Positions 45,541 through 58,139 are shown, counted from the stretch's first letter. The stretch is 64,000 nt of DNA from Kryptolebias marmoratus (GCF_001649575.2 NC_051445.1:4139012-4203011), one strand, 5' to 3'. Numbers and translations are program-made. The notes: generated from the sequence alone by a model not told the origin.

Positions 45541-45599
45541 CTTATTACTGTCATTGTTTACTTAACACAACCATGGTAAAATGCAGAAGCATTAAGATT

Positions 45600-46086
45600 C
45601 TTCCTGATGGCCACCTATTTAAGTCAATTAGATTTGCAGCACGTGGCCTCTGACTTCCTGTGGAAGTAGAGAGAATTGATCGGCCAAATCCCATTTCGTA
45701 CCATTTTGCACCATTACCCATTACTTTTGAGACCCAGCCCCACAGTTTGCATGTTCACAGGTAATGTAAAAACAAAGGTGAAGGAGGAGCACAGCTTCCT
45801 AACCCTGAAAACTCTTCATCTCTGAGTCCATCTATGTGGGCTCAGTGATGAAGAGAATCAGCAACACTCGATGGCATCTCAGCTGAAGGGGTATTTCAAG
45901 TTGCAGTGGAATATTTTAATCATTTCTTTTAACCATTAATCATTTTAAACACTACATTTAGCCTCTTCAAACTAAAGGCCAAGGAGTTTCCATAGGCACA
46001 AGGGTTGGGGTAGAGGCCCACTATTTCCACAGGAACTAAGAGGCCACATGCTGATCTAATTGACTTCATCAGAGGATCCTCAGGAA
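45600..46086. mobile_element. Element with long inverted arms, class unknown
   Basis: The left arm (45,600-45,669) reads CTTCCTGATGGCCACC.., AAGTCAATTAGATTTGCAGC, ACGTGGCCTCTGACTTCCTG, TGGAAGTAG. The reverse complement of 46,021-46,086 reads CTTCCTGAGGATCCTC.., AAGTCAATTAGATCAGCATG, TGGCCTCTTAGTTCCTGTGG, AAATAG. The arms of about 66-70 bp agree over most positions, around a 350-bp centre without coding capacity. This is the form of a non-autonomous foldback or MITE-like DNA transposon. I do not recognise the family and see no sure target duplication. Confidence 0.6.
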
Positions 46087-47449
46087 GTGTTAACTCTGTG
46101 ATTTTTTAAAAAAGCATTTTGACAATGTGCTGTAAAAGTTCACGTGTTGGAGCCGTCATCATTCACAGAAGGAGATGCAACCAGAGAAATTAGTTTAGAT
46201 TGAATTCTCTCTGCACAAAAACCTTGGTGATTTTGAGGTCTAGCAATAACTTTTCATTTATTTATTTATTTATTCATTTTTACAATGTTCCAATTGTATT
46301 TGTCTTTTATATGAAAAACAAAAAATAGATCCAACAGGATGGGATGCAAACACATAAAAATCTTTAATCCAAAGTGCTGTTTTCTATCTTGTGACTGGTG
46401 TATTTGTCCTAACAGTGGTGTCGTGTTGAAATTCATTCCACTGAGTTTTTCTAAGAATGGGGTTATGTGTCACTTCTTCCACATAATCCATTTTAGTTTT
46501 CTTGACTAACCTGTTCCTCAATCCAGGAATAACTACACGTGATAAGAAACCAAACAAAATGTACTCGGAAATATTAAATAACAAGGAAAGGACAGAACAC
46601 GTCCCAAGGCCAGTATGATCTGGTTCCAGACACAATAAGTTCCTTATTTGTGTCTTTTAAAGCTAATTTCTCAATAATGTGATGTGTTTTTAGGTTTCTT
46701 TACTATAATTTTGATAAACAAAAAGCAATGACCACCAATCATCCCATCAGCTGATCAGGAAGTACTTGTCATGTGCTTTATAAAAAACATGGGTGTTAAA
46801 GAAATCCTTCTGTCAGATTAACACACTTGTTGGATCAGGCAGATGGAGAGCAAACAAGCGCTCCCGCACAAACACATGCTGTAGCCCATGGCAAACACTG
46901 TACATCCATTTACTGCATGTTCATGCTGCTGTGCACCTGAAAGCACCTGACAGTTCAGGTTTCTTTTTTCAAGAAACTGATTAGAAAGAAAATTAAATGA
47001 ACCAGACAGGTGCGTTGATGAATAACACAGGTGTGTTTTGCTGCACCCAACAAAGACTGAACATTGTGACTGACCTTTTGTTTGCTTCAAACAGCTCCTC
47101 AGTCCTTCAAGGTTCGTTGAACTCTTAACCCTCTCAGGCTCAAATTAAGTTTTAGTAACAGGAAAAATCAGATATTCGGGGAAATTATCATCTGAGTAAA
47201 ATAAGGCTCATCAAATATGAATGTGGAGTAATTAGGTATATGCAATTCGCTGTTGCAAATCTGCAACGTCTGCCTTGAGAGGGTTAAAGTGCATCTGAGT
47301 TCTGCAGTTATTTTATAAACGAATATGAAATGAAAATCATCAAAACTAGATTTTAAAAAAAGCTTTTTGTTATTGTCAGTGGGTTTCAATAGAAAAATAA
47401 AGAATAAGGTTTTGGAAAACTTTAATAACTAAGAAAGTTATGGGTCTAA
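46087..47449. other. Gene-poor stretch
   Basis: No gene recognised. ATTT units form a short run at about 46,255-46,278. Nothing else distinctive. Confidence 0.45.
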
Positions 47450-47670
47450 GAAAAACACAACTTAATTAGTTGTGGCAGCCATCTTTATATGGATCGACTC
47501 CAAAGGTTCTGTACATCCGATGATTACCTTTTAAGTTTCATTAAAATCTGTCCACTGATGTAGTGTTAGCATAAAATATTTTGATAACGCTAAAAACAAA
47601 TACGTGCACACACTTGCATGCATGCACACAGACAAACACTAGAAAAAACCTTTTCGCCCACCTTTGGGCT
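47450..47670 (+). repeat. Unnamed interspersed repeat family X, copy 6
   Basis: TTAGTTGTGGCAGCCATCTT, ATCGACTCCAAAGGTTC, GATTACCTTTTAAGTTTCAT, AAAATCTGTCCACTGATG and a CACACAGACAAACAC stretch follow the same order as copy 5 (42,200-42,425). Confidence 0.6.
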
Positions 47671-47879
47671 GCACATGATTACAGTTCAGGCAGATGACTG
47701 ATGCTAATGTATCATGTTCTTTTCACATTTCCTCAATATAAAGTAAGCACCCACGCAGTAATTTCCCAGGGAGTTTGATCCCAGTTTATTTGTGCTGATA
47801 AGATAAGTGCTGAGAAGCTTTCACTTTGAGTAACAGAACATTTTTATATTATAGTCAAACCACGTGTTCTGCTTCTAGA

Positions 47880-47916
47880 ACAGGAGTGGGCAATCCTGGT
47901 CCTTCAGCTCCATTGG
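47880..47916 (+). repeat. Solo end of the hAT-like inverted-repeat family
   Basis: AACAGGAGTGGGCAATCCTG then GTCCTTCAGCTCC matches the left terminus of the elements at 5,756 and 50,364. No second end is found nearby, so this is a truncated copy. Confidence 0.55.
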
Positions 47917-47981
47917 CATATAACAGTCTATGAATAAAGTAAAGTGGTAGTAGTATGCTCACACAAGTATTTGCATTGACA

Positions 47982-48270
47982 GACATTGTTTGATTGAGAA
48001 ACAGCTACAAACTTAACCATCAGCGCCGTTCAAAAGCACAGACGTTTTATTAGCTAATGGAGCATTTCTGCACATGTTGTTTCTGAGAAATAAGTTTGAA
48101 AAAACATAAAACCTGGGCCCTCGTTTGGCTAGCCATTAGCTCAGCCTGGACAAAGACTTTTGCCCTTTTCTCCATACTACATATTCTATGACTGATGTCA
48201 CAGCTGATAAAATACTAACTACTGATAACTATTTGGGAGAATATCACTTCAAAAATGACTGAAAAAACTA
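47982..48270 (+). repeat. Diverged dispersed repeat, copy 2 (pair with 707-1,000)
   Basis: See the 707-1,000 entry for the shared ordered words. The similarity ends near 48,270 before an AT-rich run. Confidence 0.5.
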
Positions 48271-50363
48271 TTTACTAATCTAATTGTCTTATTTAAATTA
48301 ACTTATATCATTCTATATTAAAACAAATTGTGTTTTTAATGCAAACAAAGATCATAGTCTTGTGTATTTTATCCATTTATCCGTCCATTTCCAATACTTG
48401 ACTGATTCTGTGCAGGGTTGTGGGGAGCAGATGCATATTTCCAGTGGTTATTGGGTGACACCCTGAAATCTTTTGAACCATGGTTAGTAAACACATGGTT
48501 TTTCCCATTGTGAAGTTTAGGAAATGGTTGTATAACAATAGTAAACAGAGCACTTGCTGAGGATTATTTTCATCTGTGGATTTACACACATGTGACACTC
48601 TCCTGCGGCTCATCAGCAGGGATTAAGTTAGGGTAAACTACTCGGTGTGTTTTTGTAGTTGTGAAAGAACATGCTGCCCCGTACGACGTTGTGGTTCATA
48701 TAAATATTATTTTACTTCAAGGAGGAACAAGATGCACCACATTTTGGCCACGCTTGTGACTTGATTCATAGATTGTCTTGTATTTTTCATAAGATTTGTC
48801 TACAACAAGGAAAACACTGGCAGCCTTTGTTCTCCAGGCCGGAGGATGTTTATGCACACATTTGATCTTTTGCTAAACAACTAAACCTCTTTTCTGATTT
48901 AAAAGAACTTTGATTGAATTCTATCAGAGGAGGATTAAGATAAACTAGCACTGGATTAAACCACAACCAGACATTACAGAGTACATAATTTTAAAACACA
49001 AGTGATCATCATTCATGGCAGAATCTGAGTGGATTATCTTGTCAAATTATGTTTTCTGCTAAACAATGAGCAACCCTGTCTTTGTCCGCTTGAAATGACT
49101 AACAGCACAAGGAATCAACAGTTTGCCAAACAGATTTTTGGTAACATGAAGGCAACAGGACCTTGAGCTGGAAGGCCCCTTTGTTTCTTTGGATATCTGC
49201 TGCGCTCTTATTTTGTCTCTGTGGTAATCCCCTGTATCGTTATCTATGGGGGGAGGATGAAAGACTTCAGCCCTGACCCAAATTCACAGACAGACCTTCA
49301 GACAAAACAATAGCAAATCTTATAGAAAAGCCTCTAATTATTGTTTTTTTTTCATAGGTGTACAGCTAGGCTCTCGGGAACCATGCACCAAAAACAATAA
49401 TTTCATTTGTTCCTTAAAACACTCATCACAACCTGCTATCATTCTCTAGATTATAACTCTGGGAAGACTATGCTCAACTGTAGGTAAATGAATAACACCA
49501 AGCCAGGATCTGGAGCAGCAGAGTAACATAAGTTCAAAGAAGTAATGTTGGGCTGCGACTAGTTGGTGAATGACATTCAGGAGGGTGTCTCCAAAATGTC
49601 TCAAAATGTTTGCAGGGGCTCTCAATTTCCTCACTTGAGTCGCAGAGGGTCACAGACTTGTTGGTTGAACTTTGAAGACGTTAATAAAAACTGATCCAAA
49701 TCTACCTTTCTTTGTTTGAAAAGTGATTAAATCATAAACATGAAGGGGGACTGCCAAAGTGGGCCAAGGCAGATATGATGTGGGCAACAAAACAGCCTAG
49801 AATACAGTTTTGCAAGCTGTGCACACAAAAACAAAATTTTCAGATACTGGCCCCTGAAAACATGGTCACATGGCTCATTGGTTGAAAATTCTCACAATTC
49901 AATAAGACCATAAGTATAACATTTGCCTATTTTTTCACAAATTTCTTGCAGTTTTGAGTTGCCAACCAATCTTTTTCCACCAACATCCCCTTAGGGGCTC
50001 CATATTAAACGGTCGCAGCCTAGTGATATACCAGACACTTAAAGGGGACCTATTATGCTTCCCTGAACAAGTCAGGATAGGTCTGTGGGCTATAAAAAAC
50101 ATCTTCATTACATTTAATACACAAAATCATTCTCAGATATTAAGATTTCACCTGATCAGTTCTGTCTGTTTTGAGCTCATTTCAGAATGAGTAGTTTTAG
50201 ACACACATTTATATAATTATTAATTAAAACTCTGAGGATTCTGACTTTGGGACAGGGGCACTTAGCGGGTTTGAACTGACATTTGTCAAGTAGGAGAGCG
50301 ATATTCGTTATTGGTTTCATTTCTCTGTATTTCTGTTTACATTAACTTTTGGTTTCCCTATGA
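48271..50363. other. Gene-poor stretch
   Basis: Apart from a worn copy of the CATCC-tailed repeat (48,361-48,466), no gene or element is recognised. The unique region around 49,140-49,290 (CCCTTTGTTTCTTTGG, GTATCGTTATCTATGG) could be regulatory but gives no firm evidence. Confidence 0.4.
48361..48466 (-). repeat. Decayed fragment of the CATCC-tailed fish repeat
   Basis: ATCCATTTATCCGTCCATTT, then GGTTGTGGGGAGCAG, GCATATTTCCAGTGGTTATT and GGGTGACACCCTG follow the tail-proximal order of the 3,601-3,945 copy. Confidence 0.5.
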
Positions 50364-50576
50364 CAGGGGTACGCAACCCTGGTCCTCGAGGGCCACCATC
50401 CTGCATGTTTTACTTGTTTCCCTGCTCTAACACAGCTGTTTGAATCAATGGCTGATTAACAGGCTTCTGCAGAACAAGAAGAGGTGATTTATCCACTGAA
50501 TCAGTTGTGTTGGAGCAGGGAAATGAGTAAAACATGCAGGATAGTGGCACTCAAGGACCAGGATTACCTACCACTG
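50364..50576. mobile_element. Short non-autonomous inverted-repeat element with target duplication (hAT-like MITE)
   Basis: Begins CAGGGGTACGCAACCCTGGT and ends ACCAGGATTACCTACCACTG, an imperfect inverted pair. Internally the palindrome continues: CACCATCCTGCATGTTTTAC faces GTAAAACATGCAGGATAGTG, and CCCTGCTCTAACACAGCTG faces GTTGTGTTGGAGCAGGG. The 7-mer CCTATGA flanks both sides (50,357-50,363 and 50,577-50,583), a target-site duplication close to the 8 bp expected for hAT elements. No transposase is encoded. Confidence 0.85.
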
Positions 50577-50680
50577 CCTATGATATACTGTAGGAACGTT
50601 TCATTGGGACATTGATTCTCGTATGTTATTTTATGTTCATAAATAATAACATATTTGAATTTACAACAAAAAGGAACAAA

Positions 50681-50797
50681 CATCCATCCATTTCTTTACT
50701 CCCTTTTCCCTGCAGAGACGCAGGGAGCTGGTGCCTGTCTCCAGCAGTCATTGTGAAGAGGCAGGATCCACCCTGGACAGGTTGGGTAACAAACAGA
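50681..50797 (-). repeat. Truncated CATCC-tailed fish repeat
   Basis: CATCCATCCATTTCTTTACT, then CAGGGAGCTGGTGCCTGTCT, CCAGCAGTCATTGTG and GGATCCACCCTGGACAGGTT. This is the tail-proximal 115 bp of the element whose longer copy is at 3,601-3,945. Confidence 0.7.
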
Positions 50798-51879
50798 ACT
50801 TTACAAAACTGAATCAGTTTCACAGAGGTAAATACACTGACATTTAGTTCAATGCCTTTCATTGTTGTTAAAGGTAAAGTAGGTTTAACTCACAGCACCA
50901 CAGGACTTGAAACAGCTTTACTTCAAAATGGCACATACCAATATTAAGGTTTGACTCATCCTGTTGATCCACACCTGCAGCCCAGATTTCTGCTGCCCAA
51001 CTTAAATGTGTGGTTGTGCTTAGGTAGCAACTTCTGATCCCAGGCGCCAGAGATACACATGATTCATTTTCCAGAGGCCTGTGCTCACATTTTGCTGACC
51101 AAGTGCTGAGGAAAGAAAAAGAGGATTTAATTATCCTGCTGACAATGAAATCATCTCTTCATCTTTCCTTGTAGCGTGCTCCAGCTAAAACAAGAACAAC
51201 ATGTGATCCAAAGATGCATAATGCATTCCTCGATGGCCATGACGAAACAATAAATCGGTCATATGAGTTACTTACGGCCTAATGATAAACTTCTCAAAAT
51301 GAAAGGATGACTATCAGCATCATTGTTGTTTCTCCTTTTCCCCACAAAGTCTCCCATTCATTAGAGTTCAATGGCTTCTGACCCAGTGAGCTCAACAGAA
51401 GCAACAAATGAGAGCAACAAACCATCACAGCTCAGCCGTTATGCAGTTTCCAAACAAAAGGTGAACTTGCGGGGGTCCGAAAAGCTGTAACTGACACCGT
51501 CCATTTTTACCCCCCAGCCACCTGATGGGTCAGCCAAACATAACAACATTAAACCTGGGAGTCCGAAGGTAAAACATGCCTGGGCCTGTCACAAATTGAC
51601 CCAGGAACAGCAAAAGACAATCAAAAGAGCAAACAATGAGTTACTTGCTGTTAGGTTACGGTGCTTCTTTAAACACAATAAGCTGAGTTTATGGATTCAG
51701 TGACTTAAAAATTACATGGATGACCAGCTTTTCTGATGTTTGTCACTCATAGTTCCTTAACAACAATGTCCTCAACGATCAGAATGCAACATTACAAAAA
51801 CAGGTTGGAGTTAAAGGCCTAGTATTCCTTTAAGGAATGTATATCACTCTCCATATTTCATGCCAATGTATTATACTGA

Positions 51880-52060
51880 TATCATCTTATTATGAGAAGG
51901 GATGGAGTTAAAGCCATGATGAGTGACCTCGTGCAAGACACTGCAAGGTGTGTGTGGAGGCTCTCAGCTACCACCACACCAATTTGTAGCATAAAACCTG
52001 CAAAACTGGCAGTTATAGCCTCTTTTATGGTGGTTATGATGAAACAAATGGTTGAATGCA
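51880..52060 (+). repeat. Unnamed interspersed repeat family X, copy 7
   Basis: ATCATCTTATTATGAGAAGG, GATGGAGTTAAAGCCATGAT, CTCAGCTACCACCACACCAA, CTGCAAAACTGGCAGTTATA and TTATGGTGGTTATGATG follow the left half of the family as seen at 10,205-10,480. Confidence 0.5.
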
Positions 52061-54601
52061 GCTGATCAGAAGTCAGGTTTTTGAAAAGCCACAGTTTCAA
52101 ACTATGGTCAGGATATTTGAGCATTTAGTTTGAACATAAAGTAAGGGATCAGCATCTGTAGTTAAAGACTGAGGAGTCAAACTTTGCTGTTGCTTTTATT
52201 TTGAAGGATTTGGCCATCAGCTGTGTGACATACATGGGGCCATCTGTGCCAGTGCTTGGAGGGGTGCCCCCACGTTCCCCTCTGGGCTCAAAGCTTTGTA
52301 CCCCCCAGGACAAAGTGTACAGACAACTCATCAATCTCCCATTCAGAAAGAAAACACCAGACAGAACAAAATAGGAGCAGAAGGCCCACGTGACTACACA
52401 CACACACTGCTCTAAGGCGCTTCATTAAAAAATGAAAGGACTGTGGATCGATTACATGTTGGGAAGCTTTGAAGCTGCTGTTCCAAACTGTAACATGAAC
52501 AAAGCTGTGTGTGTGTGTGTGTCTGATCACACACAGACACTGACACAAAGTAGCCTCCAAAGTTTTGTCTTATATTTTATTTCAGTTTCATTCTTACGTT
52601 GTTGTTGCTGCTTGTTTACTGCGAGCAGTTTTAAGGATTTATGCTGTCTGTAAGCGTTTAAACCCAACCCTCCGCTATCATGGATACAAAGACCTTGGCA
52701 TTGAAAACCCTAACAATAATGCAGTTTTGTTTATTGGCAGTCTGTGTCAGTGTAGGGTTATGTTGACTCCATATTGTACCATAACTGCAAAAATAACAAT
52801 TCTCACTGGTTGAACTGGTAGTAACACTGCAGTGTACAGTCACGACATTTTGACCTATTTTTAAAACATATACATAGTCAAACTAGTTTATGTAAAAATT
52901 TAAGTTTGCATACTTTTAAAGAAACTCTTCAGCTTCATTTTTGGCATCAAATATGTTATTTCCTGCTTCCGTATCCACTTTAAAGTCTGTACATTATAAA
53001 GTCAAAACGGGGTGAGTAATATTCACACAGGAATACAGAAGTATGAGTTTCCATACTGGGTTTTGATGGAAAAACAATTATTTATGGACAGCTGAGGATT
53101 GCTACATACTGTAAACAATGTTGAGGCCTGGCATTTATTCTTAGATCAAATGATGCTTCCTTCCTGTTGGTTAACTGGCTGGGAACGTTGCTGGGAACAT
53201 CCTGCTCCTTCCAGTCAGAATGCTGGTCTTATAAACAGACTAAAACAAAACATGGAAAGACGCCAAAGACTCCAGGCTGCTCCAGCAATTTGCAGTGGAG
53301 AACACAGTGTGCTGAGGAATGAATGGTTACTAAACCTCTGAAAGGAAGCTGGACAAAGCTGCAGAGCGAGCAGTCATTCTGGAACATTCAAAACTACAAT
53401 TACAGTTTTCCCTTTGGCACCAAATCCACCAGCACTAAATTTTAAAAAACACATCTTAATACAAATACTCACACCAGCGAGACAAAAATTTGTTTTGAAG
53501 CTGGTGACATTAAATTCTGAAACTAGATGTACAATTAATACTGAAACCGTTTCATAGTGAAAACACATAAATGTCCAAACATCCAGTTTCTAAAAAAGGT
53601 TTAATATATTATCTTCAAACAATATTTAACTGAGGAGAAACTGATTAACTTTAAGGCCATTTATGTGTGTAAGTCTACCTGCTGTAGGTATCTGTGTGTA
53701 ATTGTAACTGTCTGAAAGATATATTTTAGTGCAGTTTCAACTTTATGTGTCTGGCCATAAATTGAACCAAGTACTGTGCTCAGCTTTAATGTTCAGTGAA
53801 AGGATAAAACATCCGAATAACCAATAAAACCTGAGTTTACACACAGACAGATCAAAGATCTCATGAGGTAATCAAACGCAAGCAGCTCTAAAGAAACACG
53901 TTGCAACGATGAATAATCGGTTAATGGTGCATCGCAGTCATCAGTCAAAGAATAAAGTTTCAAAAGACAAGATGACTCGAGTTGAGAGGGACATGACGCA
54001 TCACCTAGTGGGTAGAATTTGATCTCGGTCAAGTATCGACTGACCAAGAAAGGCTTAATGTTGAAAAGTTCAGACTGAGCCGCAGATAAATGAGAGCCAT
54101 CTGACCTCTGATCTCCGAGTATTTTTAAACTTGGCTTCAAAGCTTTTCTTTTACAGTTCATGCCTCAACAATGTGCCTCGTTGTTGGACAACACTGACAT
54201 AATGAACACAATGAAAATAGAAGAGGCTTGGAGGCCATTCCTAACAAAGAACAAAAGAATTCTTACAATGGACGACAAAAAAAATAAAAAATGACAGCAG
54301 CGTCATGCTGAGATACTGAAAACCAGAAAGAAACTGGCTTAAGTTTTAAAATGTTTCAACCACTCATTATTTAAAGTAATTGACCTAAAACATGTGGATT
54401 ACAACTACCCAAATTTAAATTAGCATGAAAACAAATAAGTACTTATTGCAATGTCAGAAAAACAGGTAAAAACCAACAAAGTAAGAAACTAAAAATGCTG
54501 TTATTTTCTCATATTGATGGTTATTGTGTCCTTAAAATAAAATTTAGTCAAATGTGTCAACAGGTGCTAACTACCACGTGTTTGTTTACCTCTGAAATAC
54601 C

Positions 54602-54640
54602 AAAGTGGTAAAGTGGTAAAGTGGTAAAGTGGTAAAGTGC
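54602..54640. repeat. 8-bp tandem repeat (AAAGTGGT)
   Basis: Nearly five perfect units of AAAGTGGT, ending AAAGTGCT. Confidence 0.95.
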
Positions 54641-57600
54641 TTTGTTTACATTGGGTGCATACCTGCATTTCAGAACTCATACCTACATATCTGGAAAACT
54701 ACTGAAGTAAAACGCTTTCAAACTGCACCATTCGGTTCGGTTCAGGGTAACCTTTATGTCTGATTTCATGATAACAAACACTGTGTTCAGTTTCAAGAAG
54801 CATAAATTAATCACTGGTATCGACTATCTGCGAGGTTGTTTTATGCTGAAGAAAAAGCAGGTTTATATACTTTTCTGTTTGTGCTGTATCATCTGCAGGC
54901 AAACCAAAACATTATCTGTTTGACTTTGTGCACAACTTAAAAAGTTTGTCATTTAAATGCATTATTTCTGCTTTGCCTCCGAACAAGAATAAACAAGAGT
55001 TTATTGAACGAACATAAGCAGAAGTAATGGTGTTTTAAAAATGCTGCAGAACTCTTTTTGTTTGTTTGTTTTTAACCAGGAAATGCTTCTGAGCATATAC
55101 TGTTTGCATAGATTGCAGCTGATATGGCTGCAGTATTTCACATGTGCACGCAGATGGTTGTGACATGCAGATTCCTAAGAAGTTATGTTCAGATAGATAA
55201 AGGTGCAAATGGGCCCCAACTGCTCCAGCAGGAGGATAAGTGAAAATGAAACAAGTTGTGGCTGCGCTGACTGATAAAGCTTTAAGAAGTAGAGTACATC
55301 ATAAAGCAACACAGAATATACTTTTTAGCATCTATTAGGACAGTTAACTTTAAGCACTGAGGATTTAAACGATTCATTGCACTAATATTTAAACATATTA
55401 TTCAAAAGGTTCTTTTCATTGATTGGAAAGACCTGAGAAGGTACTTTGAGGGTTGCTCTGCACAACAATTGCACTATTGTATATAAATATATACACTTTA
55501 AATTCATATTCAGACTGAAGGTCACAGTTAAATTAAGGACTCTAACCCTGTCATTCTAAGTCACTGAAGCAGCTCCACAACGTTGAGGCAGCCGAGTGCT
55601 TGTCTTGTCTGCAAAAACACGCACTTTCAAAAGTTTGTTTCACTTTTACGCAAACCTAACCCTATCTCTAGATTTCAGTTGCATTTCTGAGTATTTCAGG
55701 CCTTAGACTATTGCAGCCTATCATTTCAGTGCGTCAAGTGATTTCCCAGAATTTGGTGCTTTTTTTAAAGTAGGCGTGTGTCTGTTGCTACAGGGAAGTA
55801 GAAAGGTCTTCAGCCAATACTGTCTGAAAGGCGGGTCCTCTGAGCTCAGGTTTCACAGTGCAAGGCGTGTGCGCATAAAAGCTGCTGTACAAAGAGCTGA
55901 AGCAGTGAAATGTTGAAATAGGTTTGTTACTTCTGAAACTTTGAAGTTTCTTTAAAATTCTTCACATGAGCATCAAAGCAGACTTCATTATCAGATAGTT
56001 AAAGAGAACCACTCAAGTTCAAGTCTGTGAATAACCCACTTTCAGGCAGCTACCGCACTTTGTGCAGTTATAGGTTTACTCCAGAAAAGGTGCTTTCCTC
56101 CTGCTGCATAGTTCACTTCAGGTTATTTCTGCTGATCATTATCAGCTCTGAAGAATGTTTGCTGACAATGGTTTCAAAACCACTCCTTAAAACCATCCCT
56201 GAAATGGAATGTAACTGATGAAAGATTTTTCCCAAGGCTTTCAGTTTGGTAATGTGTTGCTCTGATTGAAGAAGTCTGTTTAAGCTCCATAGATGTTTCA
56301 TGGAGGCTTAATAGATGGTCTGCAAACTGGTGCCAACTTCAGGTTTTTCTTCTGCAGTATCATCTTATCCCTTAAAATTTCTGTCCTAACTGTTTTAAGT
56401 TCACTTTGACAAAGTGATCCTGCACATATTAGATTGCATTAAAAAATAATTTTAATGCAGAAGGGAAACTATAAATATATATACACAGAATGCAAATAGT
56501 AGTCGTTATCAACCTCAAGCTTTGCACTTGCAAATTTAGCGTCATGACACTGCAGCACTTTCTGCTTTCCCCACAAACGCCACCTTTGGATGGTGCAAAC
56601 TGCTCTACGAGATTGCCTCAGCATCAAACTCCCCATTGTGCACAGACCTGTTCCTGACAAGCTATTCACAGATAACCAGGGCGGTGGCCAACATCATTAG
56701 CTGGAGGAGTAGACCAGGGGAGGTCTGCTGTGGATCATCACCATGGAGAGACTCATCTCCATTTCCTCCAAAGACCTCGATGAAAGTCGTGTTTGTTCTG
56801 TAACCCCAGACGATAGCAGGAGCTGAGTAAACAAGGGCGAGGCTACACTCTAGCAAGAATTTCCCTGCTTTATATGGTCTAAACAAAACATCTAAGGTTT
56901 TAAATGAGCGCATGTATTCTAAACTCTAGAACCCTTTAGAATACAATTGAAGATGTGGGTGTTAAAGCCCAATCTGTGATGAACAATTTACCAAAAAAGA
57001 GGCACTTTCACCCAATCAAATGCCTTGTTTTACATCAAGTCACCAGTATCTATGCAGCTGAAGTTGGGCAGGAAGTAGTCAAGTGTTATGCAAGTTTGAG
57101 GAAATAATGAACCCTTACCTCAGTTCAACTGTCTAGCTGGTGCACCAGCTTTTTAGAGACACCACTGCAGTTTGCAAACTGCGACTACAAATGAGCGCTC
57201 GGAGGCGGTGCGCCACATTTGGATTGTGGTGCAAATAAAAGAGCAGGGGTGTTAAAATGGCTCCACTTCCACTGAAGCAGAACTACGTGCAGATGTAATC
57301 TGTCCCCTGCTTTTGCAATATTCCTTTCACCAGAAAGACTCAACAGGTCAAACAATGTCAGTTTTTAACTTCTTCTTTATTCTTCTGAACATTTCTGCAG
57401 CTCGCATTTGGATCTGGACTTCTGCTCACAGCTTTTTCAAAGTGATTCCTCATCCAGAAACTAATGCCATGGTTGATAAGCTAATTTTGGCTTTTCAGTC
57501 CTTTATACGTTTTCCAAACAATTTCAAACCATCCAGGATCTGGAACGCCAAAAAGTCCCAACGTACTCGTCTTTCGTCCTTGCCCAGATAGTCGTTGTAA

Positions 57601-57903
57601 GAAAAAGCTACACCCATGCACTTCCTTAGCCTTTGATTCAAAAGGTCAGTAGAAAGGTGCCAAGGCTTGTGAATGGACTGTATGGAAATGGGGTTTCAAG
57701 CCTGCACAGCACTGACATTACAGTTCACCCAGCCTGTTCTATGTCACTGTTTGCTAACAATCTTTAGCCTAGAAAACTGGTTAGCAATCATACAAGGTTT
57801 AGTAAACACAATCAGGGGTGAAATTTTAAGGAAAAGAAAGAAAAAAAAAAGCTCAGGTCAACTGATAGCTATAACCATTTCAATTTGCATAGAGACATTT
57901 ACA

Positions 57904-57926
57904 TTTATTATAAAAATAAATTTATT
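57904..57926 (-). terminator. mcl1: Candidate polyadenylation signals of mcl1
   Basis: Two minus-strand AATAAA hexamers (57,921-57,926 and 57,904-57,909) lie about 215-235 bp beyond the mcl1 stop codon. They are the first strong signals after it and would give a 3' UTR of about 240 bp. Other MCL1 genes have longer 3' UTRs, so a more distal site is also possible. Confidence 0.45.
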
Positions 57927-58139
57927 TTAATTAAATAAAACTTATGGTACACGAGTAAAACTGTACAAAGTCTTTTTGTTGCATGTGTGGGTGTTAGAGG
58001 CTCTCAACTCACAAGAAAAAAAAAAAATACTACTGGTGTGACAATCCCAAGAGTCTTCTTTTGAATCTCACTGGATTCTAAACAAAAGCAGTTTGTGATA
58101 AAAAACGAGGAGCATCCACAGTCTCAAAGTCCAACAAAT

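Larger units (their letters stand above)
50798..57900. other. Long gene-poor stretch before mcl1
   Basis: No exon recognised in about 7 kb. It includes a unique block (51,180-51,620) dense in homeobox/POU/SOX-like words, a repeat family X copy (51,880-52,060), short CA/GT runs (52,392-52,409; 52,505-52,521), an 8-bp tandem repeat (54,602-54,640) and a perfect 16-bp palindrome (57,135-57,150). Open frames at 56,469-56,913 and 57,313-57,591 carry no known domain. Confidence 0.5.

Noticed and set aside
56469..56913. Two minus-strand frames (66 and 83 codons) downstream of mcl1
   Set aside because: Considered as a decayed transposase or an extra exon, but no family motif or consistent splice signals could be seen.
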